Of a stretch of DNA of 52,985 nt, positions 31,176 to 39,037 are shown piece by piece. The notes under the pieces were generated by a model that was given only the letters and a program-made list of their open reading frames with translations, had not been told where the DNA came from and ran no database searches. The translations under genes and the position numbers were made by a program. This DNA comes from Curtobacterium luteum (GTDB taxonomy: Bacteria > Actinomycetota > Actinomycetes > Actinomycetales > Microbacteriaceae): positions 1-52,985 of the forward strand of contig NZ_LDQC01000068.1 in the NCBI RefSeq assembly GCF_001475545.1, given 5' to 3'. Position 1 is the stretch's first letter. The number at the start of each line of letters is the position of its first letter.

Positions 31176-31880
31176 TCAGCGCGCCCGCGCCTCCGCGATG
31201 AACTCGTCCCTCGTCACCCGCACCAGGTCCGCTGCGGCGGCCGACGCCCCCGTCGCGTCACCGCCGGCGATCGCCCGCGCGACCGCGTCGTGCCGCGCCG
31301 CGGCGTCCCGGGTCCACCGCGTGATCGTGTCGCGGGACTCCGAGGTGCGTGTCCGCAGCAGGGCCTCGACCGTTCCGGCGAAGTGCGTGAAGACGGCGTT
31401 GCCGGACGCGGCGAGGAGTGCCCGGTGGAACCGGACGTCCGCTTCGAGGTAGGCGCGACTGTCCTCCCGGCCGCACGCCGCGATCATGTCCGAGGCCGCC
31501 GCCGCGACCGCCTCGACGGCCGGCGCGTCCGGGGCGGCTGCTGCGAGCGAGGCGGCGACCGGCTCGACGCCGAGGCGCAGCTCGAGGAGCTCACGCTGCT
31601 GCACGAAGTACGCGGGGGAGGCGCCGCGCCACCGGATGACCGTGGGCGCGAGCAGCTCCCACGAGCCGATCCCGAGCACCTGCGTGCCGATCCGCTGCCG
31701 GGGCTCCACGAGGCCGAGCGACTGGAGGACGCGCAGCGCCTCGCGGACGACCGACCGTGAGACGGCGAACTCGGCGGCCACGACCTCGGGGCGGACGACC
31801 GTCCCGGGCGCGAACACACCGTCGACGATCCGCTGCCCGAGGGTGTCGAGCACCTGGGCGTGCAGTCCGCGGGCCGTCAT
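31176..31880 (-). CDS. GntR-family regulator (FadR/FCD subfamily), probable gluconate repressor
   Basis: This 234-residue protein has a winged helix at about 5-70 (LDTLGQRIVDGVFAPGTVV, SRSVVREALRVLQSLGLVEPRQRIGTQV) and an FCD ligand-binding domain at about 95-225 (LLELRLGVEPVAASLAA, DVRFHRALLAASGN, RHDAVARAIAGGD). It is divergent from gntP-gntK, which it very likely represses, with gluconate or a derivative as inducer. A 14-bp palindrome in the shared intergenic region is the probable operator. Confidence 0.88.
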   Translation of the reverse strand: MTARGLHAQVLDTLGQRIVDGVFAPGTVVRPEVVAAEFAVSRSVVREALRVLQSLGLVEPRQRIGTQVLGIGSWELLAPTVIRWRGASPAYFVQQRELLELRLGVEPVAASLAAAAPDAPAVEAVAAAASDMIAACGREDSRAYLEADVRFHRALLAASGNAVFTHFAGTVEALLRTRTSESRDTITRWTRDAAARHDAVARAIAGGDATGASAAAADLVRVTRDEFIAEARAR

Positions 31881-31979
31881 CGTTCCTCCGTGCAGTACGT
31901 GTCACGCGGGCGCCGTGACGTCCGGTCCATCGAAGCGGCAGACTGCGCCGGAGGGCGGGTGCCGCGCTGGAGATCATCG

Positions 31980-31998
31980 TATAGTCTGATTAATCAGA
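31980..31998. promoter_or_regulatory. gntP promoter -10 with overlapping palindromic operator
   Basis: TATAGT (31980-31985) is a near-consensus -10, and the perfect palindrome TCTGATTAATCAGA (31985-31998) begins at its last base. It is AT-rich in a very GC-rich region and lies between the GntR-family gene and gntP, as expected for the regulator's operator. Confidence 0.72.
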
Positions 31999-32106
31999 TT
32001 ATTCGGGTCGACGGCGCACCGTCGGGCCGGCGGGTCCGGAGGAACGCTCGGACCACCACACGAAGGCGACGGAGTCCCGCGGATGCGACTCCAGGAAGGG
32101 GCGCAG

Positions 32107-33636
32107 ATGCCTCACGCGCTCACGGCGGCCACCGCCCACACGACCGTCCTCGCAGCAGAGGGGGGCGCAGCGCCGACGGTCGACCCGTCCGGGCCGGTCG
32201 CGCAGCTGATCGTCGCCGCACTGATCGGCATCGTCGTCATCATCGCGCTCATCACGTGGCTCAAGGTCCACCCGTTCATCGCGTTGACGATCGGCGCGCT
32301 CGGCGTCGGCATCGGCGCGGGACTCGCCCCGGACAAGGCGGTCACGAGCTTCGGCAACGGGTTCGGCGCGACGATGACGAGCGTCGGCATCCTCGTCGGC
32401 CTGGGCTCGATGTTCGGCAAGCTCCTCGTCGACTCCGGTGCGGCCGACCGCGTGGTGGACACCCTCGTCCGCCGCTCGTCGAAGGCCGCGCTGCCGTGGA
32501 CGATGGCGCTCATCGGCGCGCTGATCGGGCTCCCGATGTTCTTCGAGGTCGGCCTGGTGCTCCTCATCCCGATCATCGTGCTCGTGGCGAAGCGCAGCGA
32601 GGTGCCGATCATGAAGATCGCGGTGCCCGCCCTGGTCGGCCTGTCGACCATGCACGCCTTCGTGCCGCCGCACCCCGGTCCGCTCGTCGCGATCTCCACG
32701 GTCGGCGCGAACCTCGGGACCACCCTCGCGTTCGGCATCGTGCTCGCGATCCCGGTCATCGTGCTCGCCGGCCCGGTCTTCGCGCGCTTCGCCGCGCGCT
32801 GGGTCGACATCCCGGCGCCCGACATGTTCGGCTCGCGCGGATCGGCCGGCGGACACGACGACCCCGCCTCGGCCGGACGGGAGGCACGGCGCGGCCCCGC
32901 CACGCAGGACACTGCTTCCCTGCCGAACGGCAAGAGCGACTTCACCCGCGTCATCAGTGAGCCGCGCAGCCCGTCGTTCACCACGGCCCTCGTCGGCATC
33001 CTGCTGCCGGTGGTGCTCATGCTCGCGCAGGCGATCCGCGAGGCCGTGGCGCCCGACGCCGCCGGGTCGTGGGTGAGCGTGCTCGACTTCCTCGGGACGC
33101 CGATGATCGCGATCGGCATCGCCGCCGTCTTCGCGATGGTCTTCTTCGCCATCGGTGGCGGCATGGACCGCGCGGCCGTGTCGAAGTCGCTCGAGAGTGC
33201 CCTCCCGCCGGTGGCCGGGGTCCTGCTCATCGTCGGCGCCGGTGGCGGGTTCAAGCAGGTCCTCATCGACACCGGGATCGGCGGGGTGATCGCCGACGCC
33301 GTGAAGGACTCCGGCATCTCCGTGCTGCTCGTCGCCTGGGTCGTGTCGGCGCTCGTCCGGGTCGCGACGGGTTCGGCGACGGTCGCCACCGTGACCGCCG
33401 CCGGCATCATGGCCCCGATCGCGAGCGACCTGTCGCAGCCGATGACCTCGCTGCTCGTGCTCGCGATCGGCGCCGGCTCGGTGTTCCTCTCGCACGTGAA
33501 CGACGCCGGGTTCTGGCTCGTGAAGGGCTACCTCGGCACCACGGTGGGGCAGACGTTCAAGACCTGGACGGTGCTCGAGTGCCTCATCTCGGTCTTCGGG
33601 CTCGGCGGCGTGCTGCTGGCCGGGGTGTTCCTGTGA
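32107..33636 (+). CDS. gntP: Gluconate:H+ symporter, GntP family
   Basis: This is a 509-residue permease with 12-14 helices. Family marks are GLGSMFGKLLVDSGAADRV, MFFEVGLVLLIPI, TMHAFVPPHPGPLVA, GGGMDRAAV and LSHVNDAGFWLVKGYLG. It imports gluconate or a related aldonate. The central cytoplasmic loop (about residues 240-280) holds a Gly/Arg-rich insertion containing AGREARRG. Its DNA (32875-32892) matches one arm of the intergenic REP family at 17 of 18 positions. ATG 32107 was chosen over an in-frame ATG at 32083 because of AGGAAGGGG upstream. Confidence 0.93.
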   Translation: MPHALTAATAHTTVLAAEGGAAPTVDPSGPVAQLIVAALIGIVVIIALITWLKVHPFIALTIGALGVGIGAGLAPDKAVTSFGNGFGATMTSVGILVGLGSMFGKLLVDSGAADRVVDTLVRRSSKAALPWTMALIGALIGLPMFFEVGLVLLIPIIVLVAKRSEVPIMKIAVPALVGLSTMHAFVPPHPGPLVAISTVGANLGTTLAFGIVLAIPVIVLAGPVFARFAARWVDIPAPDMFGSRGSAGGHDDPASAGREARRGPATQDTASLPNGKSDFTRVISEPRSPSFTTALVGILLPVVLMLAQAIREAVAPDAAGSWVSVLDFLGTPMIAIGIAAVFAMVFFAIGGGMDRAAVSKSLESALPPVAGVLLIVGAGGGFKQVLIDTGIGGVIADAVKDSGISVLLVAWVVSALVRVATGSATVATVTAAGIMAPIASDLSQPMTSLLVLAIGAGSVFLSHVNDAGFWLVKGYLGTTVGQTFKTWTVLECLISVFGLGGVLLAGVFL

Positions 33637-34220
33637 CCGGGGACGGTCGGGCAGCGGACGCCCGCGTGCTGGACGCTCGCGTGCTGGACGCTCGCGTGCT
33701 GGACGCTCGCGTGCTGGACGCTCGCGTGCTCGTCGTCATGGGGGTGTCCGGCTCCGGCAAGTCCACGGTCGCCGCTGCCGTCGCCGAGCGGCTCGGATGG
33801 GACTTCGCCGAGGGGGACGCGATGCACCCGCGGTCGAACGTCGACAAGATGCAGGCCGGCACGCCGCTGACCGACGAGGACCGGTGGCCGTGGCTCGACG
33901 TCGTCGCGGCGTGGATCCGGGACCACCTCGACGCCGGCACGCCCGGTGTCGTGACGTGCTCGGCGCTGAAGCGGTCGTACCGGGACGTGCTCCGCGCGCC
34001 GGGGGTCGTGTTCGTGCACGTGGCCGGGGACAGGGCGCTCATCGCGGACCGGATGGCGGCGCGCTCGGGGCACTTCATGCCGACCTCGTTGCTCGCCTCG
34101 CAGCTCGCGACGCTCGAGCTGCCGGGGGCGGACGAGGCGCACGTCACCGTCGCCGCGGACCGCGCGCCGGAGGAGGAGGCCGACGAGGTGGTCGAGCGCC
34201 TCGGACTCGGCGTGCACTGA
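33633..34220 (+). CDS. gntK: Gluconokinase with N-terminal pentapeptide repeat
   Basis: This 195-residue kinase phosphorylates gluconate to 6-phosphogluconate. The core is normal: P-loop MGVSGSGKSTVAAAVAERLGWDFAEGDAMHP, KMQAGTPLTDEDRWPWL, CSALKRSYRDVLR and GHFMPTSLLASQLATLE. The N-terminus is unusual: a 15-bp repeat (33657-33731) encodes DARVL five times directly before the first beta strand. The start is GTG 33633, overlapping the gntP stop (GTGA). The first strand could also begin at a later GTG inside the repeat, which would remove it from the protein. Confidence 0.93.
   Translation: MTGDGRAADARVLDARVLDARVLDARVLDARVLVVMGVSGSGKSTVAAAVAERLGWDFAEGDAMHPRSNVDKMQAGTPLTDEDRWPWLDVVAAWIRDHLDAGTPGVVTCSALKRSYRDVLRAPGVVFVHVAGDRALIADRMAARSGHFMPTSLLASQLATLELPGADEAHVTVAADRAPEEEADEVVERLGLGVH
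33657..33731 (+). repeat. 15-bp coding tandem repeat, five copies
   Basis: GACGCTCGCGTGCTG occurs at 33657, 33672, 33687, 33702 and 33717, with single changes in the first and last copies. Because 15 is a multiple of three, copy-number change would keep the gntK frame. Each unit contains a GTG that could serve as a start. Confidence 0.9.
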
Positions 34221-34255
34221 AGCGCTGCGCATCGCCGCGCTGTGCACTGCCGAGC

Positions 34256-34292
34256 GGACGCGCCCCCTCCGGATCAGGGAGGGGGCGCGTCC
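34256..34292. terminator. Bidirectional terminator
   Basis: GGACGCGCCCCCTCC (34256-34270) pairs exactly with GGAGGGGGCGCGTCC (34278-34292). It lies between the convergent gntK and GH43-like genes. Confidence 0.85.
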
Positions 34293-34313
34293 GTGTCCGG
34301 GTGCCCGTCCCGC

Positions 34314-36305
34314 TCAGGCCTTCGAGACCATGATCCAGCTCACCTGGATGCCGTACTTCGTCGCCGGGCTGATGCGGAGGTCGACGATGCCGTCCTTCCC
34401 GATCTCCGCGGTCGACGTGAGCGTCCGGTAGGTGCCGTCGATCGGCTGCTCCGACGCGACGGTCGCCCCGTTGACGCGCACGGCAGCCGCACGACCGGGA
34501 GCGCTGTTCGTCCACGGGTCCCAGAAGCCGACGTCCACGCGGTAGCGACCCTTCCCGAGGCCGCCGAGCGCGTACTCGAGGTCGGTGGCGTCCGCTTGCC
34601 AGCGCACGGTCGACGTGATCGTCCCACCGCTCGTGCCCGAGACGCCGCCGGTGGTGCCGAAGTACCCCCAGTGGTCGCCGGTCCGCGGGTCGGCGCCGAA
34701 CCGCTGGTCGGCGACGCTGTTCAGCAGCCGGTCGCCGCGGCGCTGCAGGAACGCGAGGTCGGCCGTGTGGTCCGCGGTGCCCTGGCCGCCGGCATCGACG
34801 AAGTAGGAGAGGCGCTTCGGCAGCACCGTCACCGAGCGGGTGAACGTGCGACCGTCGTCGAGCGTCCCCGTGACGGTCTGCTCGCCGGCGGTCTCCAGCG
34901 CCGTCGTCGCCCAGGAGACGCGGTGGGTCTCCTGCCCACGCGTGCGGGTCGTGCCGCCCTCACGGACGCTGACGCGTCTCGGCAGCGCGCCGGTGTCGCC
35001 GAGCGTGATCTGCCCGGGCACCGTGGTGGTCACCGTCCACGGGGTGTACGGGTGCAGGTCCGCGAGCGTCCACGCACCGGTGTCGCACGAGAACGACATC
35101 GACCCGCCCTCTCCGAACGTCACGGGCAACCACACGCTCGGGGCGGTGCGCAGGTCCTCGGCGTTGTTCCAGCGGTCGCCGAGGTAGACGACGCGGCCGT
35201 CGCCGAGGTTCAGCAACGAGGTGCTCTGCGAGTTGCACGTCGTGTCCGCACCCGTGCCCGTCGCCGGGTTGCCGTGCGCGGTCCACGTGCCGAGGATGTC
35301 CGTCGCCGTGGCGTACGCCGCTGCGTTCGGTGCCCACCCCGTCGCTCCCGAGGTCACGAGGTAGTAGGTCCCGCCCACCTTCGTGATGGCCGGTGCCTCG
35401 CGCTGCCCGCCGATCCACGGCTGCGGACGGCGGAAGTCGACGCCCTCCACCGCCTTCGTCGGATCGGTGGAGAGGTTCGTGTAGTCCGCATCGAGCTTCG
35501 AGATGTAGAGCGTGAGGTTCTCCTCGCTCGCGTACACGATGTACGCCGTGCCGTCGTCGTCGACGAAGAGGTTCATGTCCCGCGCCATGCCGGGGGAGTC
35601 CGGCTGGTGGTTGGTCGGGTCGTCGGCCGGCACGCGGTCGAGGCGGTACGAGTCGATGTACCGGAACGGCCCCGTGGGCGAGTCGGACACGGCGACACCG
35701 GCCTGCGCCTTCGCGTACTGCGCGTCGGACGAGTCGGTCGGCCCGTCGGCGTGCACCCACATGACCCACTGGCCGGTCTCCACGTTGTGGATGACCTTCG
35801 GCCGCTCGAGGATCGCACCGGGGCGGGTGCTGCTCGGTGCGGTGACGCCGAGGTCGCGGTACACGGCGTCCCGGTGCGCCTGGTCGTAGCCGCCGTACAG
35901 CGCCGCGAAGTACGGGTCGTCGAAGTCCGAGCGGCTCGTCATCGTGCGGAGCGCGAGACCGTCGTCCTTCCAGTCGTACAGGTCACGCGACTCGTAGACG
36001 TGGACGCCCCGGGTGTCGCTGTACCCGTTGGTCCGGTCCTCGCCGTACCAGTAGTAGATCGTCTTCCCGTCGCCGTCCGTCGCCGTCACGACCTGGCCGC
36101 CGTGGCCCTGGATCGGTTGCCCCTGGTCGTCGAGCCACGGCTCGCCTGGCCGGAACGACGAGTCGGTCGTCCCGCCGCTCGCCGCGACCACCGGTGCGGC
36201 GGTCAGCCCGGTGAGGGCGAGTGCTGCGGCGACGGCCACGGCGACGATGCCGCGCCAGCGTCTGGTGGTGCCCGGAGTGCCGGGTCCGGTTGTGCGAATC
36301 TCCAT
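34314..36305 (-). CDS. Secreted GH43-like glycoside hydrolase with Ig-like and C-terminal binding domain
   Basis: This 663-residue protein has a Sec signal peptide (basic start, hydrophobic 19-36, likely cut after VVAAS near 43). A five-bladed-propeller GH43 domain spans about 50-430 (WYGEDRTNGYSDTRGVHVYESRDLYDW, ERPKVIHN, MARDMNLFVDDDGTAYIVY, EAPAITKVGGTYYLVTS). A Big_4-type Ig-like domain follows at about 440-525, then a jelly-roll-like domain to the end (YRVDVGFWDPW, VRVNGATV). It is probably an exo-acting galactanase or arabinanase used on plant polysaccharide. An inverted repeat GTTGCC-N6-GGCAAC (36329-36346) lies 24 bp upstream. Confidence 0.85.
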   Translation of the reverse strand: MEIRTTGPGTPGTTRRWRGIVAVAVAAALALTGLTAAPVVAASGGTTDSSFRPGEPWLDDQGQPIQGHGGQVVTATDGDGKTIYYWYGEDRTNGYSDTRGVHVYESRDLYDWKDDGLALRTMTSRSDFDDPYFAALYGGYDQAHRDAVYRDLGVTAPSSTRPGAILERPKVIHNVETGQWVMWVHADGPTDSSDAQYAKAQAGVAVSDSPTGPFRYIDSYRLDRVPADDPTNHQPDSPGMARDMNLFVDDDGTAYIVYASEENLTLYISKLDADYTNLSTDPTKAVEGVDFRRPQPWIGGQREAPAITKVGGTYYLVTSGATGWAPNAAAYATATDILGTWTAHGNPATGTGADTTCNSQSTSLLNLGDGRVVYLGDRWNNAEDLRTAPSVWLPVTFGEGGSMSFSCDTGAWTLADLHPYTPWTVTTTVPGQITLGDTGALPRRVSVREGGTTRTRGQETHRVSWATTALETAGEQTVTGTLDDGRTFTRSVTVLPKRLSYFVDAGGQGTADHTADLAFLQRRGDRLLNSVADQRFGADPRTGDHWGYFGTTGGVSGTSGGTITSTVRWQADATDLEYALGGLGKGRYRVDVGFWDPWTNSAPGRAAAVRVNGATVASEQPIDGTYRTLTSTAEIGKDGIVDLRISPATKYGIQVSWIMVSKA

Positions 36306-36328
36306 CGATCCGCCCCCTTCTGGTCCTC

Positions 36329-36346
36329 GTTGCCCCCGATGGCAAC
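36329..36346. promoter_or_regulatory. Possible operator upstream of the GH43-like gene
   Basis: GTTGCC and GGCAAC are separated by six bases. Further GTTGCC half sites occur nearby (around 36395-36415). The symmetry would suit a LacI- or GntR-type sugar regulator; no regulator gene is adjacent. Confidence 0.4.
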
Positions 36347-36497
36347 GTCAACATCTTGCGGAGGACGACCGCTCTCCGCAAGCAGGCGGATCGTGTTGCC
36401 ATCTGTTGCCACCGCGCCGGGCAGTCGCCGCTCCGGTCAGCGAGGATCCGGGGTCTGGGCCTTCCGTCCTGCGCCGCGGAGGAGTAGACCTCTGGCC

Positions 36498-36884
36498 ATG
36501 CCGCACTTCGTCATCCTGATCCACGGGGGCTCGGGCGATCCGTCGCCGGCGGACCTCGCCGCCCACGACGTCCACGCGCAGGACCTGATCGGTTCCGGAG
36601 CGCTCGTCGCCGCGTTCGCGTTCGGGCCGACCGACGGGGCTGTCCGGATCGACGCTGGCGGGCCGGCGTCCCGAGCTCCGGGTGCGGCCGCGCTGGACGG
36701 GATCGGGGTGGTCGAGGCCGACGACATCGACGCCGCGGTCGCGATCGCCCGAGCGAACCCGGCGATCGTCCAGGGCGGCTTCGTCGAGGTGCGTCCGGTC
36801 CTCGGCTCGTGGGTGCGCGGCGGTGGCTCGGGTGGCCCGGATGCCTCAGACGGCTCGGCGCACGGGGTGCCGTCGACGTCCTGA
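36498..36884 (+). CDS. YCII-related domain protein
   Basis: This 128-residue protein has a dimeric alpha-beta barrel YCII-like domain in residues 1-105 (MPHFVILIHGGSGDPSP, AAHDVHAQDLIGSGALVAAFAF, EADDIDAAVAIARANPAI and a VEVRPV ending). A Gly/Ser-rich tail follows. DGAVRIDAGG matches the DGP-type family loop. The role is unknown; relatives are sometimes linked to sigma factors or small-molecule isomerisation. It is convergent with the ABC-F gene, with only eight bases between stops. Confidence 0.78.
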   Translation: MPHFVILIHGGSGDPSPADLAAHDVHAQDLIGSGALVAAFAFGPTDGAVRIDAGGPASRAPGAAALDGIGVVEADDIDAAVAIARANPAIVQGGFVEVRPVLGSWVRGGGSGGPDASDGSAHGVPSTS

Positions 36885-36892
36885 GCCACGGG

Positions 36893-38563
36893 TCAGTGCT
36901 CGGACACGCGCCCGTCCTCGACGTGCCAGTGCCGGTCGAGCCGGACGGTGTCGAGCATCCGCCGGTCGTGCGTGACGAGGAGGAGCGTTCCGTCGTAGGA
37001 CTCGAGCGCCTGCTCGAGCTGCTCGATGGCTGTGAGGTCGAGGTGGTTCGTCGGTTCGTCGAGCACGAGCACGTTCACGCCGCGAGCCTGCAGGAGAGCC
37101 AGTCCGGCACGCGTTCGCTCGCCCGGCGACAGGTCCGCGCAGGCTCGCCCGACGTGGTCAGCCTTGAGGCCGAACTTCGCCAGCAGGGTCCGGACGTCGG
37201 CGGTGGCGTACTCGGGGACGAGGGCCTCGAACGCCGCGTCCAGGGACTCGGTGCCGGAGAACGCCGCCCGTGCCTGGTCCACCTCGCCGATCGCCACGCT
37301 CGACCCGAGCGACGCCGATCCGGTGGTGGGCGCCTGCCGGCCGAGCAGCGCGCGCAGCAGCGTCGACTTGCCGGCGCCGTTCGGTCCGGTGATGCCGATG
37401 CGGTCCCCGCCGTCGACCTGCAACGACACCGGGCCGAGGGTGAAGCGACCCTGCGTGAAGGTCGCGTCGGCGAGCGTGGCGACGACCGCCGACGATCGTG
37501 GCGCCTGCCCGATGGTGAACTCGAGGCGCCACTCCTTGCGCGGCTCCTCGACCTCGTCGAGCCGGGCGATGCGCGACTCCATCTGACGGACCTTCTGGGC
37601 CTGCTTCTCACTCGACTCGCTCGCGGCGCGCCGTCGGATCTTGTCGTTGTCCGGGTTCTTGCGCATGGCGTTCCGGACGCCCTGACTCGACCACTCGCGC
37701 TGCGTGCGGGCACGGGCGACCAGGTCCGCCTTGGTCGCCGCGTACTCCTCGTAGGCGTCGCGCTTGTGCTGGCGTGCGATCTGGCGCTCCTCGAGGAAGG
37801 AGTCGTAGCCGCCGCCGAACAACCGGTTCGACGACTGCGCCAGGTCGAGCTCGAGCACCGCCGTCACCGAGCGGGCGAGGAACTCGCGGTCGTGACTCAC
37901 CAGCACCGCCCCGCCCCGGAGCCCGTGCACGAACTGCTCCAGCCGCGCGAGGCCGTCGAGGTCGAGGTCGTTGGTCGGCTCGTCGAGCAGGACGACGTCG
38001 AAGCGCGAGAGCAACAGCGCCGCGAGGCCCACCCGCGCAGCCTGGCCGCCGGAGAGCGAGGTCATGAGCGAGTCCGGGCCGACGCCGATCGAGCCCGGTC
38101 CGTCACCGGTCCCGAGCCCGAGTTCGGCCAGGACGGCGGGGAGCCGGTCATCGAGGTCGGCGGCGCCCGATGCCAGCCACCGCTCGAGCGCGACGGAGTA
38201 GGCGTCCGCCTCGGCGTCGCCCGCGCCCGGGTCCCCGAGCGCGGCGGCCGCTGCGTCCATGGTCTCCGTCGCGGCGGTGCTGCCCGTCCGGCGCGCGACG
38301 TACGCGGCGACCGTCTCGCCCTCGACCCGCTCGTGCTCCTGCGGCAGCCAGCCGACGAAGGCGTCCGGGGGTGACGTCGACACCGTTCCCGCGAGGGGCT
38401 CGTCGACGCCGGCGAGCAGTCGGAGCAGGGTCGACTTGCCGGCGCCGTTCACGCCGACGACGCCGATCACGTCCCCCGGTGCGACCGTGAGGTCGACACC
38501 CTCGAACAGCGTGCGGGCGGCGTAGCCACCGGCGAGGTCCTTGGCGACGAGTGTGGCGGTCAT
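36893..38563 (-). CDS. ABC-F family ATPase
   Basis: This 556-residue protein has two fused ABC domains and no membrane part. The first has Walker A GVNGAGKST, signature LSGGQAARV and Walker B VVLLDEPTNDLDL. The second has GPNGAGKST, LSPGERTRAGL and VLVLDEPTNHLDL. A charged interdomain linker spans about 255-340 (YEEYAATKADLVARARTQRE). ABC-F proteins act on the ribosome (translation factors or antibiotic-target protection). The ATG was chosen 13 codons inside the open frame, at the family start MTATLVAKDL. Confidence 0.92.
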   Translation of the reverse strand: MTATLVAKDLAGGYAARTLFEGVDLTVAPGDVIGVVGVNGAGKSTLLRLLAGVDEPLAGTVSTSPPDAFVGWLPQEHERVEGETVAAYVARRTGSTAATETMDAAAAALGDPGAGDAEADAYSVALERWLASGAADLDDRLPAVLAELGLGTGDGPGSIGVGPDSLMTSLSGGQAARVGLAALLLSRFDVVLLDEPTNDLDLDGLARLEQFVHGLRGGAVLVSHDREFLARSVTAVLELDLAQSSNRLFGGGYDSFLEERQIARQHKRDAYEEYAATKADLVARARTQREWSSQGVRNAMRKNPDNDKIRRRAASESSEKQAQKVRQMESRIARLDEVEEPRKEWRLEFTIGQAPRSSAVVATLADATFTQGRFTLGPVSLQVDGGDRIGITGPNGAGKSTLLRALLGRQAPTTGSASLGSSVAIGEVDQARAAFSGTESLDAAFEALVPEYATADVRTLLAKFGLKADHVGRACADLSPGERTRAGLALLQARGVNVLVLDEPTNHLDLTAIEQLEQALESYDGTLLLVTHDRRMLDTVRLDRHWHVEDGRVSEH

Positions 38564-38653
38564 CCGCCAATCGTCCCATCCCGCGCGCACCCGACCTGCC
38601 ACGAGGGAGCACCAGCGCCCCCGCAGAACGGACGCGGACGCGGACGCGGACGA

Positions 38654-38953
38654 TCAGTCGAGCGTGATCGACCGGTCGAACGTCCGGGTGGTGGGCGGCC
38701 CGGCGATGACCGACCCGAGCTCCCGCGCCGCTCCCTCCGGTGTCGCACGCCACGCGACGTAGGCCGCGTGGTCGGCCGCCGTCGTCCACCGCTCCACGAC
38801 CACCACGTGGTGCGGGTCGGCGTCCTCGACGATCACCTCGAGCGACTCGTTGCCGGCGAAGGCACGGGTCTGGGCGAGGGTCGCGCGGATCGCGGTCTCG
38901 ATGTGGTCGGCGGGCAGGTCGTCGCGGAGCTGCACCTCGAGCAGGACGGTCAT
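38654..38953 (-). CDS. Antibiotic-biosynthesis-monooxygenase-fold protein
   Basis: This 99-residue dimeric alpha-beta barrel protein (MTVLLEVQLRDDLPADHIETAI, FAGNESLEVIVEDADPHHVVVVERWTTAADHAAYVAW) is an ABM/YgiN-like quinol or small-molecule monooxygenase homologue. The substrate is unknown. It is divergent from the amidase gene, with the starts 84 bp apart. The 90 bp after its stop contain short GGACGC repeats (38631-38652). Confidence 0.8.
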   Translation of the reverse strand: MTVLLEVQLRDDLPADHIETAIRATLAQTRAFAGNESLEVIVEDADPHHVVVVERWTTAADHAAYVAWRATPEGAARELGSVIAGPPTTRTFDRSITLD

Positions 38954-39037
38954 CGACACTTCGGGCACCTTTCGTCGTGGTTGCGCGGGACAACACGCGG
39001 CGGCCGTCGGCTGTTCCCGCGGCCTAGGCTGACACGC

